A stretch of 64,000 nucleotides of DNA from Rhodocyclales bacterium (GCA_016235805.1 JACRIY010000097.1:1-64000), one strand, 5' to 3'. Positions 32,971 to 40,873 are shown, counted from the stretch's first letter. The notes: a model not told the origin generated them from the sequence alone. Numbers and translations: made by a program.

Positions 32971-33963
32971 ATGCAAGCTGCCTATTACGCTCGTCAGGGG
33001 CCAGCCCGCGAGGTGCTCATCCTCTCGGACGTCAACACGCCTTTACCGGGTCCTGGGGAGGTGCGCGTGCGGATCCGCGCGTCCGGCATCAACCCCGCAG
33101 ACGTGAAACGGCGTGCCGGCGCGCCGGCACGGCCAATGCTCTGGCCCATCGTGATCCCGCATAGCGATGGCGCGGGGACGGTGGATGCCGTGGGCCGCGG
33201 GGTCCGATCCACGAAGGAAGGTGACCGTGTCTGGGTTTGGAACGCGCAGTGGCGCCAGCCCTTCGGAACCGCAGCCGAGTACGTCGTAGTGCCCGAAGGG
33301 CAGGTGGTCCCCCTACCACCAGCCGTGCCGTTCGAGGTGGGCGCGGCGGTTGGCGTACCGGGGCTGACGGCGCATCGGTGCCTGACCGTCGTTCCGCCCC
33401 TTCAGGGCGAACGCGCCCTCGTGTACGGCGCTGCCGGCGCGATCGGGTCTCTGTTGGTCCAGATGCTGAAGGCGCGTGGCGCGCACGTCACCGCCATCGT
33501 CAGGTCGGACCGGAAGCGGGAGATCGCGATGTCGGCCGGTGCCGACGAGGCGCTGGACTATTCGCACCCTTCATTCGAGGGCGATTTGGAGCGAGCGGGC
33601 GGGCTGGACCGGTTCGGCTTCATCGCGGACGTGGACATGGGAGCGCACTGCGCAACCTACACGCGCAACGCTTCGCGCCACGGCCACGTTGTCGTGTTCG
33701 GATCGGCCTCCAACATGCAGCCCGCCGTCGATGTCCTGGCCCTGCAGAAGCATGGCGTCTCGCTGCACTTCATCGCCGGCGCAGACCAACCAGCCCGACA
33801 GATGGCTGAGGCAATCGAGGAGATCAACCAAGGCCTCGCATCAGGCGCGCTGGCCCCTCGGATACATTCCCGCTTCCCATTGCAGGAGGTCGCGATGGCG
33901 CACGAGGAGGTGGAGGCAGGCAGTCTGGAGGGCAAGGTGGTGTTGGAGATCGGGCATGGCTGA
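32971..33963 (+). CDS. NADPH:quinone-reductase-like medium-chain dehydrogenase
   Basis: This 330-residue protein is a zinc-independent MDR enzyme. The N-terminal GroES-like domain has GINPADVKRRAG and PHSDGAGTVDAVGRGV; the nucleotide motif is YGAAGAIGSLLVQMLKARGA (near 155). It lacks the catalytic and structural zinc cysteines of alcohol dehydrogenases. NAD(P)H-dependent reduction of quinones or enals is likely from the family. The stop overlaps the EamA start, so the pair is coupled. It looks like cargo unrelated to DNA transfer. Confidence 0.85.
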   Translation: MQAAYYARQGPAREVLILSDVNTPLPGPGEVRVRIRASGINPADVKRRAGAPARPMLWPIVIPHSDGAGTVDAVGRGVRSTKEGDRVWVWNAQWRQPFGTAAEYVVVPEGQVVPLPPAVPFEVGAAVGVPGLTAHRCLTVVPPLQGERALVYGAAGAIGSLLVQMLKARGAHVTAIVRSDRKREIAMSAGADEALDYSHPSFEGDLERAGGLDRFGFIADVDMGAHCATYTRNASRHGHVVVFGSASNMQPAVDVLALQKHGVSLHFIAGADQPARQMAEAIEEINQGLASGALAPRIHSRFPLQEVAMAHEEVEAGSLEGKVVLEIGHG

Positions 33964-34894
33964 GAGCGCGCCCAGCAGGACGTACCAGCGCTCCCTCAGT
34001 CCAGAGCAGACCGTCGGTATCGCGCTCGCTTTACTTGGGACGCTGCTGCTCTCGACCAAGAGCGTGATCGTCAAATCGGCGTATGCCGCGGGTAGTGACG
34101 CGGAGGCGCTGCTGGCGATACGGATGGCGATTGCCCTGCCGGTCTACGGCGTCATCTGGGCATGTCTGCCAAAGGGCTCACCGCTCACCTGGCGCGAGGG
34201 CTGCAGCGCAGCGCTGATCGGTGTGCTCGGGTACGGCGTCTCGAGCTACCTGGATCTGCAGGGCTTGGAGTACCTGTCGGCGTCCGTCGAGCGGCTGATC
34301 CTGTTCACGTACCCGCTGTTCGTCGCGGTGCTCGGTTATGCATTGATGTCCCTGCCTATCGGAGCCCGCACTGTTCAAGGTTTGCTGGTCAGCTACGGCG
34401 GTCTAGCCGCCGTCATGGCCGAGCAGATAGCGGTCGACACGCGTGCGACCTTGGCAGGCGCACTGCTCGTGTTGGGCTCGGCGGTGACGTTTGCGTTGTT
34501 CCAGCTGTACGCGACGAGGATGGTGCGGGCTGTCGGGGCGATGCGCTTCACTTGCATGGCCATGTCCGCAGCCGCTGCGGTGTCTGTCGTCAGCGCCCTG
34601 ATCCGGCGCCCGCTGCACGACTTGGTCCCGAACTCCAGCGTTGCGATGCACGCCGTCATCCTGGCGATCTTCGGGACGATCGTTCCTTCGTTTGCAATGA
34701 GCGCCGCGCTCAAGCGAATCTCCGCGCAGGCCAACTCGGCGATCGGCGCATTGAGCCCGGCCGTCACGGCGGCCCTGGCCGCAATTTTCCTTGGCGAGCG
34801 GATGTCGCCGGTCAGTATGTTTGGCGCGGCGGTGATGGTGGCCGGCACTGTTTGGGCTGCCCGCGATGGTGCTGATCTGGAGGCGCGAAGGTGA
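33956..34894 (+). CDS. EamA-family (DMT) transporter
   Basis: This 312-residue protein shows about ten hydrophobic helices in two repeated EamA halves (for example VGIALALLGTLLLSTKSVIVK, and later NSAIGALSPAVTAALAAIFLG with E R at the end). These carriers export metabolites or amino acids; the substrate cannot be told. The start overlaps the oxidoreductase stop by eight bases and the stop overlaps the nuclease GTG (GTGA), which indicates a translationally coupled three-gene operon. Confidence 0.85.
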   Translation: MAESAPSRTYQRSLSPEQTVGIALALLGTLLLSTKSVIVKSAYAAGSDAEALLAIRMAIALPVYGVIWACLPKGSPLTWREGCSAALIGVLGYGVSSYLDLQGLEYLSASVERLILFTYPLFVAVLGYALMSLPIGARTVQGLLVSYGGLAAVMAEQIAVDTRATLAGALLVLGSAVTFALFQLYATRMVRAVGAMRFTCMAMSAAAAVSVVSALIRRPLHDLVPNSSVAMHAVILAIFGTIVPSFAMSAALKRISAQANSAIGALSPAVTAALAAIFLGERMSPVSMFGAAVMVAGTVWAARDGADLEARR

Positions 34895-35442
34895 TTGAAA
34901 GCCATGTCTTGCGACGACTCAGCTGGGTAATCGCTGCGGCTTGGCAATCCCTGCTGTGCGTCGATGCGGTGGCCGCCGGCGGCTGCGAGGATGAAGCGCG
35001 GCGCGGCGTGGCGCGGCTGAGCAACAGCGGAAGCGTGGAGGTGGTTGCCACGGCCGTCGTCGATGGCGACACGTTCGTTTCCACGATTGAAGGCGCAGCG
35101 CGACGGATTCGGCTGGCTCGGATCGACGCCCCCGAGAAGCGGCAGGCATACGGTCACCGCGCCGAACAGGCGCTGCGCGAGCTGGTGTGGAAGCGGACGG
35201 TTCAAGTCAGCTGGGCTCGGCTCGACCGAAACTGCCGGCCGATCGCCGAGGTGCGCGTGGACGGCGTCGACGTGAGCGAGGCGATGGTCCGCAAAGGAAT
35301 GGCGTGGCAGTACACGGCCTACTCGCAGACCCCCGAGCTCGCGGCCATTGAGAAGCAGGCGCGCACCAGCCATGTTGGGCTATGGTCGGACCCCAACCCG
35401 ATCCCGCCCTGGGAATGGCGGCGCGGGCACGACAAGCTGTAG
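34891..35442 (+). CDS. exported thermonuclease-like (SNase) protein
   Basis: This 183-residue protein has a signal-peptide-like N-terminus (LSWVIAAAWQSLLCVDAVAAG) followed by an SNase fold: VVDGDTFV, RIRLARIDAPE (Arg and Asp of the active site), then RPIAEVRVDGVDVSEAMVRK and GLWSDPNPIPPWEWR. Calcium-dependent nuclease activity outside the cytoplasm is likely from the family. It starts GTG inside the EamA stop codon. Confidence 0.8.
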   Translation: MIESHVLRRLSWVIAAAWQSLLCVDAVAAGGCEDEARRGVARLSNSGSVEVVATAVVDGDTFVSTIEGAARRIRLARIDAPEKRQAYGHRAEQALRELVWKRTVQVSWARLDRNCRPIAEVRVDGVDVSEAMVRKGMAWQYTAYSQTPELAAIEKQARTSHVGLWSDPNPIPPWEWRRGHDKL

Positions 35443-35512
35443 GGACAACGTTGCGTTGGTGGCAGCCGCGTTCAGAATGGCTGCGTGACCCCTTCGTGGC
35501 CGCATCGAATCA

Positions 35513-36292
35513 GTGAGAAAACTCATGAGACTTTGGCTCGGTTCGTTCCTTCTCGCGTGCGCAGCGAGCGCTTTCGCGGCAAACACCGCCGCGATCGGCG
35601 AGGTGCCCACCATGACATTGGGTGGGGAGCTGCAGCAGGCCTCTGCAGCAGCACAGGGAAAGCCGCTCGTGTTCAGCGTTAGGCGCTATGCGGCGGCGAA
35701 GAGCACGCCCCAGGCGTACGAGCGACTGGAAGGGGCGCTGCAGGACCTGGCCAAAGAGCAAGGCGTGCAGACGGCCGAGCGAGCGGAGGCTGCCCTCACG
35801 GTCGAGGTGGACTCGACCTTCTACGTGTACACCAACCGGTTCAATGCGCGGCTCATCCGATTGTCGGAGTACACGCAGGCGCAGCTCGATGGATTGTCGG
35901 CGGCGGAGACCGGCCGCGCCGAGCATAAGCCCGACATGGTGCGAATCGCCGCAGGAGCCCTTGGCATCGTCCGTGGCTGGATCTCGCCATCGTTCGGCAG
36001 CTACATGATTTCAGGCGGCGCAACACCGGCGTTGTTCGGCGACGGCAAGGCGCCGAATCGCCTGCTCGTGGCCGGCAAGGAGCGCTATGAGCGCGGCGAG
36101 CAGGAGGTGAACACGAAGGTGCGCGTGCTTCGCGGAAGCGAGGTCGTGGCTGCTTTCTCGGTTCGCAACTGGAGCGCCGGCGACGAGCCGCCGTTCAAGA
36201 TCGACTCGCTGGTCGCCGAGAACTGGAAGACCGTCATCGCGGTGCTCGCAGGTCGGCAAGCCGAGATGCAATCGTTGGCAGGAGCGCGGTGA
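35513..36292 (+). CDS. exported protein of unknown function
   Basis: This 259-residue protein has a clear Sec signal peptide (MRLWLGSFLLACAASAFA, cleavage after AFA). The mature part mixes helices and strands with no family I recognise. The start is GTG 35513; ATG 35525 would also leave a functional signal. Neither has a strong ribosome site. It is followed by a 130-base gap ending in a strong terminator at 36424. Confidence 0.6.
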   Translation: MRKLMRLWLGSFLLACAASAFAANTAAIGEVPTMTLGGELQQASAAAQGKPLVFSVRRYAAAKSTPQAYERLEGALQDLAKEQGVQTAERAEAALTVEVDSTFYVYTNRFNARLIRLSEYTQAQLDGLSAAETGRAEHKPDMVRIAAGALGIVRGWISPSFGSYMISGGATPALFGDGKAPNRLLVAGKERYERGEQEVNTKVRVLRGSEVVAAFSVRNWSAGDEPPFKIDSLVAENWKTVIAVLAGRQAEMQSLAGAR

Positions 36293-36423
36293 GCAACCGC
36301 AGCACGGGAACTCACCGGGGTTGCGGCCGACATGTGGAAGGTAGACTGTTTTTGGAGCTGCGGCTTCCCTGCTTTACCTCCCTGAGCAGGCGCTTCGACG
36401 CGATGACAGCTTTGAGGCGTTCG

Positions 36424-36458
36424 AGCCCCGGTGCACAACTGCCCGGGGCTATTTTTTT
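36424..36458 (+). terminator. intrinsic terminator
   Basis: A perfect 8-bp stem AGCCCCGG/CCGGGGCT with an 11-base loop is followed by ATTTTTTT. It ends the 33.0-36.3 kb transcript. The 130 bases between the stop at 36292 and this hairpin hold no protein frame that I can support; a short 3' RNA is possible. Confidence 0.85.
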
Positions 36459-36515
36459 GGTCACGGCGCATCGAGGGATCACAGTGCGTGGGGACCGAGA
36501 AAGCGGAGATCCACA

Positions 36516-36674
36516 GTGAATCGATCAAGGCGAGCAGCTCTCCTGATTCGCCGGCCTCGCGGTGGCCTGCGGGAAGCGGCGCCAGGCTGGCGCCGCTTCT
36601 GCGGCTGGTGCGGCGGCGTGTGGCCGGTGGCCACCGACGGACGGAACCTGGTCTGCTCGCGTTGCGGCCGCTGA
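36516..36674 (+). CDS. small zinc-ribbon protein
   Basis: This 52-residue, arginine-rich frame starts GTG 36516 with GGAG nine bases upstream. Two CxxC pairs (CGWCG and CSRCG) are spaced as in zinc ribbons. It lies between two terminators facing each other, so it has its own short transcript. The function is unknown; nucleic-acid binding is a reasonable guess. Confidence 0.5.
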   Translation: MNRSRRAALLIRRPRGGLREAAPGWRRFCGWCGGVWPVATDGRNLVCSRCGR

Positions 36675-36688
36675 TATACGGCACGAGC

Positions 36689-36714
36689 AAAAAAAAACCC
36701 GGCCGGGGCCGGGT
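36689..36714 (-). terminator. intrinsic terminator of the leftward small-gene run
   Basis: Read leftward, a 7-bp stem ACCCGGC/GCCGGGT with a short loop is followed by nine T residues. It directly follows the stop of the 36714-36932 gene. Confidence 0.85.
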
Positions 36715-36932
36715 CAAAGTTTGGAGCTTGCGCGTTTGCGCCTTGTGGTTGTGGGAAAGAGCCGATGCCGCGGCGGATGGGCCAACGCGGCGCGTTCTTT
36801 GAGTCTGGACCAGTAGCCCAGGACCAGTGCCGCGGTGCCGCACAGCATCATCGACAACCAAGCCGCAACCAGTGCGGCGAGGATGGGATCACGTGTGAGC
36901 GCGCCGGCGGCGAGCTTCAGGATTGCTTCCAT
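36714..36932 (-). CDS. small membrane protein, unknown
   Basis: This 72-residue frame has AAGGAGCAACAGC before the ATG. A single strong membrane helix (ILAALVAAWLSMMLCGTAALVLGYW) is followed by a very basic tail. It overlaps the upstream membrane protein by 44 bases. Not recognised. Confidence 0.5.
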   Translation of the reverse strand: MEAILKLAAGALTRDPILAALVAAWLSMMLCGTAALVLGYWSRLKERAALAHPPRHRLFPTTTRRKRASSKL

Positions 36933-37206
36933 GCTGTTGCTCCTTGGGCTCTTGCGAACCCCCTTTCTCCTCGATCGAGAGGAGAACGACGGCCAGGGCC
37001 TGGGTGACCAGCCAGCCGACCACCAATATGGCCATGTAGGCCAGCGAACCTTGGTGCACACCGAGGTACGCGTTCGCTGCGGCCATCAGCCAAGACGCCT
37101 TCTTCAGTGCGGAGGCCGCGCTGTGGCGGGCCTCTTTGTTGAAGAAGAGCGTGAGGCGACGGCGTTGCTCGACCTTGCGAGAGGTCTTGTCTTTACGGGT
37201 TGCCAT
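36889..37206 (-). CDS. small membrane protein, unknown
   Basis: This 105-residue protein has a basic N-terminus (MATRKDKTSRKVEQRRR), two hydrophobic segments (about 38-55 and 58-78) and a charged end. AAAGGACG lies upstream of the ATG. It may pair with the overlapping membrane protein. A hairpin leader precedes it at 37231-37277. Confidence 0.5.
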   Translation of the reverse strand: MATRKDKTSRKVEQRRRLTLFFNKEARHSAASALKKASWLMAAANAYLGVHQGSLAYMAILVVGWLVTQALAVVLLSIEEKGGSQEPKEQQHGSNPEARRRRAHT

Positions 37207-37230
37207 ACGAGACGTCCTTTGTTGTGTGAG

Positions 37231-37277
37231 CAGGAACGCCTCTGGCCGACCGGGGACAGGGCGCCCCAGCTCGGGTC
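37231..37277 (-). promoter_or_regulatory. hairpin leader upstream of the 37206 gene
   Basis: Read leftward: GACCCGAGCT, then an 8-bp stem GGGGCGCC/GGCGTTCC with two G-T pairs, and a loop containing CCCCGGTCGG. The opening ACCCGAGCT matches the leader at 19362. The start codon follows after about 25 bases. Confidence 0.35.
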
Positions 37278-37284
37278 TTTGAAG

Positions 37285-37308
37285 GCAGGTGCCATGGGGG
37301 CCACCTGC
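37285..37308 (-). terminator. hairpin after the 37323 gene
   Basis: A 7-bp stem GCAGGTG/CACCTGC with a ten-base loop lies just after the leftward stop at 37323 and before the next leader. It has no T-run, so it is at best a weak terminator. Confidence 0.3.
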
Positions 37309-37322
37309 GGGATTCGCGGCTG

Positions 37323-37580
37323 TTAGGCCGCTGCTCGCTCCGGTTCAGCGAGCGTGAGCCACGGCGCCAGGTACTCCTGTGTGGCCGCGGCGGGCTCGGC
37401 ACGCTGGCTGGTCACCAGGTGCTCGAGTTTCAGAAGCAGCGCACGCGCGTGCTCCTGGACTTCATGCGTCGCATCTGCGATCGATTCCCGGACCACCGAG
37501 ACGTAGTGGTCGAGGATGGGCGCAGACGCGCATGCCGCATCGAGCTCGATCATGTCGAGCGCTTCCTTCGTCATGGACAT
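37323..37580 (-). CDS. unknown helical protein
   Basis: This 85-residue protein starts MSMTKEALDM with AAGGATCG upstream. It is helical and acidic in the middle (HYVSVVRESIADATHEVQEHARALLLK). No family was recognised. The start of the rightward 37680 gene lies about 100 bases away, so the two share a divergent promoter region. Confidence 0.5.
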   Translation of the reverse strand: MSMTKEALDMIELDAACASAPILDHYVSVVRESIADATHEVQEHARALLLKLEHLVTSQRAEPAAATQEYLAPWLTLAEPERAAA

Positions 37581-37679
37581 GACTTCGATCCTTGAAAAAC
37601 GATTCGGGATGCCCGGTGCCCGACACTGCTGCCATCCACGCATGAGCGCAGCAAACAGGAGTGGAAGAAGGGCACCGAG

Positions 37680-37889
37680 ATGATTCGCCTTGGCAAAAGC
37701 ATCAGGCTCACCCGCCGAGAGGTCGAGCGCTTCACGAAGATCACTGGCTTCGAACCGGTGGACGTGAGAACGCTCGACGACTTGGACAGGTACATCCGGA
37801 AGTGCAAGGCCCATTTCTGGGGCGAGTCCGAAGACACGCGCTTCCTGCACTTCCTTCTCGACGAGGAACGGTCACGCTGCCTTGCGTGA
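37680..37889 (+). CDS. unknown small protein
   Basis: This 69-residue frame contains VERFTKITGFEPVDVRTLDDLDRYIRKCK, helical and charged, and GAAGGGCACCGAG before the ATG. Its last 18 bases overlap the convergent gene at 37872. The gene is the only rightward one in a leftward run. Not recognised. Confidence 0.5.
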   Translation: MIRLGKSIRLTRREVERFTKITGFEPVDVRTLDDLDRYIRKCKAHFWGESEDTRFLHFLLDEERSRCLA

Positions 37890-38369
37890 CGTCCTGGCCG
37901 AGGCCTTCACCGCAGGAGTTGCAGCGCCGGAGCTGAAGAGATCGGTCGACGAGGCGAACTCGGGATCGTTCTTCAGCCCGCGGGCACGTGCAGCTGCGGG
38001 TTCCTTCTGCGCCGGCGGCATGGAAGCCACTGCGACGTCACGAAGGGCGACGTACACCTTGGTCACCAGCCGTGACGGGCCCATGACCAAGAAGGTCAGG
38101 ACCGTGCGCACGAATGCACCGACGCGTTGATTCCGCGCTTCGCTCACCTTCTGCTCGCGCAGGGTGGTCTTGGCCCGGATGTACAGCGCCAGGTGGTTGC
38201 GCTTGGACTGCGCATCGGCATCGAGCTGCTTGACCACTTCCTCGGCGGCGGAGGGTTGGTGGATGGCAGCGTACAGCTGAGCCCAGGCGCGATCCTCCTC
38301 GACGGAGCGGCGGCTCACCAGGTGAGCGATCGGCCGGGGCGGCTGCTCTTGACTGACTTCTTCGGACAT
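37872..38369 (-). CDS. unknown protein
   Basis: This 165-residue protein follows CAGGAGCCGACC. The first 100 residues are helical and basic and include a hydrophobic stretch (AFVRTVLTFLVMGPSRLVTKV), possibly a membrane-associated helix. The tail is Ala/Ser/Lys-rich. No family was recognised. A hairpin leader lies upstream at 38387. Confidence 0.5.
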   Translation of the reverse strand: MSEEVSQEQPPRPIAHLVSRRSVEEDRAWAQLYAAIHQPSAAEEVVKQLDADAQSKRNHLALYIRAKTTLREQKVSEARNQRVGAFVRTVLTFLVMGPSRLVTKVYVALRDVAVASMPPAQKEPAAARARGLKNDPEFASSTDLFSSGAATPAVKASARTSRKAA

Positions 38370-38386
38370 GGTCGGCTCCTGTTTTC

Positions 38387-38434
38387 AGCAGGGACGCCAA
38401 TGCCCGGAGGGGACAGTCGGTCCCCGCTGGGGTA
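38387..38434 (-). promoter_or_regulatory. hairpin leader upstream of the 38369 gene
   Basis: Read leftward: TACCCC, then a 9-bp stem AGCGGGGAC/GTCCCTGCT (one G-T pair) whose loop ends CCGGGCATTGGC. The loop segment matches ACGGGCGTTGG of the leader at 19362. The ribosome site AGGAG follows about ten bases after the stem. Confidence 0.4.
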
Positions 38435-38464
38435 GCATGGAAATCCGCTTTGCAGCGGCCCCAC

Positions 38465-38689
38465 ATGAAAGCCATCACGATGAATCGTTCCGGCACTTCT
38501 CTTCAGGCAATCAGCGGCGGGCGCGAAGCGCTCGAGAGGGAGTACATGTGGGCGATCCTGTTTGATCGTCCCGACAAGCAGACCCTCGCAAGGCGCCTCG
38601 AACCTTCCGCTAACGACGCCCTGTCCGTCGTTGCGCCAGGCTCGACCGAGCAAGAAGCTCTTCGTCGATCAGGCGAACAACTCGCATGA
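38465..38689 (+). CDS. weak candidate frame, convergent with 38825
   Basis: A rightward frame of 74 residues (first ATG 38465, second 38480) contains REALEREYMWAILFDRPDKQ. It overlaps the leftward gene ending at 38610 by 80 bases. No strong ribosome site and no family. It could be a real small gene or a chance frame. Confidence 0.3.
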   Translation: MKAITMNRSGTSLQAISGGREALEREYMWAILFDRPDKQTLARRLEPSANDALSVVAPGSTEQEALRRSGEQLA

Positions 38690-38825
38690 CGTCTCCACGC
38701 ACGGACCCGCGTCCGATGCGATGGCGCTCCAAGGCCTGAAGGAGTTCTTCCTTCTTCGCTTGAAGCTCTTCAGCACTGCCTTCGTCGATCAGACGCAGCA
38801 GGCTCATCCACAGGTGCTTGTCCAT
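38610..38825 (-). CDS. unknown small helical protein
   Basis: This 71-residue frame is amphipathic and charged (LIDEGSAEELQAKKEELLQALERHR), which suggests a helical or coiled-coil product. It begins six bases after the stop of the 38999 gene, so it is probably in the same message. Not recognised. Confidence 0.5.
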   Translation of the reverse strand: MDKHLWMSLLRLIDEGSAEELQAKKEELLQALERHRIGRGSVRGDVMRVVRLIDEELLARSSLAQRRTGRR

Positions 38826-38831
38826 CGCGCG

Positions 38832-38999
38832 TCAGGCCGCCAGAGGCAGGCTGAACGTGATGGCGCGCGTCGCGACCGGTGAGGGTGTGGACGGCGCGAG
38901 CAGCGCAGGGACCTTTCGAACGGGCACGGCGGTCAGCTGTGCACGGCCAGATCCGCCAAGAAGGCGGCACACGGCATGGGGTGTCGTGTTGGTCGACAT
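38832..38999 (-). CDS. unknown small protein
   Basis: This 55-residue frame starts MSTNTTPHAV with AAAGGAGAACGACC upstream, a very good ribosome site. The product is Pro/Val/Ala-rich and not recognised. It heads a leftward pair and is preceded by the strongest of the hairpin leaders (39026-39076). Confidence 0.5.
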   Translation of the reverse strand: MSTNTTPHAVCRLLGGSGRAQLTAVPVRKVPALLAPSTPSPVATRAITFSLPLAA

Positions 39000-39025
39000 G
39001 GTCGTTCTCCTTTGCGAATGCAAAA

Positions 39026-39076
39026 GGGGAACACCACGCCCCCGGTTGGAGAAACGATGTTCCCCATTCCGGGTTG
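39026..39076 (-). promoter_or_regulatory. hairpin leader upstream of the 38999 gene
   Basis: Read leftward: CAACCCGGAAT, then a perfect 8-bp stem GGGGAACA/TGTTCCCC, with a loop holding CCGGGGGCGTGG. The loop CCGGG can pair with the opening CCCGG, giving a possible pseudoknot. The ATG follows 26 bases after the stem. The region to RNA copy C (39077-39278) shows no gene that I can support. Confidence 0.45.
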
Positions 39077-39278
39077 AGGCAGCACCGGACGGTGTGCCTG
39101 AGATGGCGAAGAGACCTGCGCCGAGGCTCAGGTCTTTCGCACGCTTCAGGAGGGCCGAGAGGCCTTCCGAGGATGAACGGCCAGGCAGACGCAAAGCGCC
39201 GCACCAGCCGCAAAGATGCAGACAGCGCCACAGGGGCGTTGTCCGGTCTCGCAGAGACATTCGTCGCTCGCGCGACTT

Positions 39279-39505
39279 GACCACGGAGGTGGTCGATTCA
39301 AGTGCAGGTCACGACTGCGAACGCCAGTCCACGGGAGTGGGCTGGATCTCGAACGACAAGCCGGCGACGGCTTGCAACGAGAGCTGTGCCAGTACGAACA
39401 CCGACAGGAAGCCTTCCCAGTCTGCCACTCTTGAGCAGCAGTCGGAAGGGGCCTGGCGCACCTGTCCCCTGCGCACTTTGCCCGCTGCTGCGCAATGTGC
39501 TGGGC
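39279..39505 (+). ncRNA. conserved structured RNA, copy C (radC-motif-like candidate)
   Basis: Stem 1 is GACCAC/GTGGTC with a GGAG loop (39279-39294). The conserved block (39300-39325) is identical to copy A over 26 bases. Stem 2 is a 9-bp CCAGTCCAC/GTGGGCTGG with a GGGA tetraloop (39324-39345). An extra hairpin (AAGCC/GGCTT) follows, then GCCAG and GCAATGTGC as in the other copies. The GNAT-like gene begins 66 bases after its end. Confidence 0.55.
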
Positions 39506-39570
39506 CTCACTTTTTGAATGTGGTTGATCAGCCCGAAAGCGAACCTAGCCTGGACGCCGGAGTACTGATC

Positions 39571-40086
39571 ATGAGAACTGACCCTACCCTTCTTCGGCGG
39601 AGCCCACCTCCGATGGCGATCGTCCGCGCCGCCTTCGCGCCGCGCAGGTCTAGGCTGTGCGCCGCGGTCCTGCCGATGGCGGAAGCGAATGCCGCCGCCA
39701 CGGCGCTAGGTGCCTGCATCGGCTGCCTCAGGGGCGACAAGCTGGCCATCGGCCTGGTCGACGACATCGACGGCCAGGTGGTCGCCCTCGCCGTGTGTTC
39801 GTCGCCTGTCGATGCCGATGTGGCGGACCCTCACACGCTCGAAGTGCGTTGCCTGCTCCTGGATCCGGCCAGTGACGTCACGGCGGAGGCACTCTGGCAT
39901 GCCCTCGAGCGCAAGGCCGGCGAACGCGGCTATCGCCGCCTCGTGATGCGCGGCGCGCGAGCCCGACCGCCAGCGCTTGCTGGAGGCGGGTGGTGCTGCG
40001 TGCGCGCCGCGGGCGTTGGCCGATTTGGTGGCGCGTACGTGCCGGGCGCCATCTGGTCGAGGGTGCTTCGAGGCGAGATGCACTGA
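39571..40086 (+). CDS. GNAT/XF1762-like protein
   Basis: This 171-residue protein resembles the XF1762 family of GNAT-fold proteins on phages and islands. Matching features are GLVDDIDGQVVALAVCSSP, the phrase TLEVRCLLLDP and ALERKAGERGYRRLVM, with a Gly-rich end. It is diverged and the acetyl-CoA loop is not obvious. GGAG lies eight bases before ATG 39571; ATG 39613 is an alternative. It is the first gene after RNA copy C. Confidence 0.45.
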   Translation: MRTDPTLLRRSPPPMAIVRAAFAPRRSRLCAAVLPMAEANAAATALGACIGCLRGDKLAIGLVDDIDGQVVALAVCSSPVDADVADPHTLEVRCLLLDPASDVTAEALWHALERKAGERGYRRLVMRGARARPPALAGGGWCCVRAAGVGRFGGAYVPGAIWSRVLRGEMH

Positions 40087-40128
40087 CCCGGACCTTGCAC
40101 AGCGCGCCTGCCGGGCGAACCTGCTCCC

Positions 40129-40818
40129 ATGGAAAGGGCAGGAACCATGCAGCAGCTGATCGACATCCGCAGGGAAACCGCAGAAGAGCTCGCGCTCCAG
40201 GCCATGGTCCCGTTGCTGGAGCGTGGCCATCCGCTGGTCGTTCTCTTCAGCGCGGGCAAGGATTCATCGGTCCTCGCCAACCTGGCAGCGACAGCCGCCG
40301 CCCGCGTGGTGGCCACCGGCCGGCGTACGCTGGTCGCCCGGCGCGAGATCGACAAGTACCGCCGCTTCTGCGAGGGCAGGGGCGTCGACGTCGCGGTGCG
40401 AGTTGCGCAACCTGCGTTCTGGGACTCGTTCGCCGTGCGTGTGTTGGGCGGCCGCGCCCTGCCGACCTTTCCAGACACCCGCCGCGACTGCACCACCGAT
40501 TGGAAACGCCTGGCCAACACCCGGGAGCTCGCCGCGCTGTGGCGTGAGCTGGCGCAACAGAACTGGCGCGAGCCGGTGCTGATGACCGGCGTAAGGCGAG
40601 ATGAGTCGGTTGCGCGGGCCTTGTCGATCGCCTCGCGTGGTGAGCAGGCCCTCGACACATGGACCGATGCAGACGGACGCTTGCGCCTCAGTCCGCTGCT
40701 GAACTGGCCGGCCGACGACGTGTGGACCTACCTGGGCCTGTGCAATGCCGGCGTGGTTGACGCTTACAGCGACTTCGAGGAGACGATGCAGGTCTACCAA
40801 GCTGCCGGCGGCAGCGGC
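40129..40818 (+). pseudogene. DndC-like PAPS-reductase-family protein, 5' part
   Basis: The first 230 residues of a DndC-like protein: VVLFSAGKDSSVLANLA is the PP-loop (near 32), followed by RRDCTTDWKR and TGVRRDESVAR, all typical of PAPS reductase and DndC enzymes. The gene is broken by IS66 after GGSG. It resumes in register at 45915; precise removal rebuilds a frame of about 547 residues through GGSGCVVVADMEL, close to usual DndC length. A phosphorothioation or related sulfur-transfer role is inferred from family only; no dndBDE genes are in view. Confidence 0.8.
40811..40818. repeat. IS66 target site duplication, left copy
   Basis: GCAGCGGC directly precedes the IS66 left end GTAAGCGTGC; the second copy is at 45907-45914 just after the right end. 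Confidence 0.88.
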
Positions 40819-40873
40819 GTAAGCGTGCGGCGAACTCACCTTGCGAACAGCGCCGATCCGGAGCCGGTGCTGC

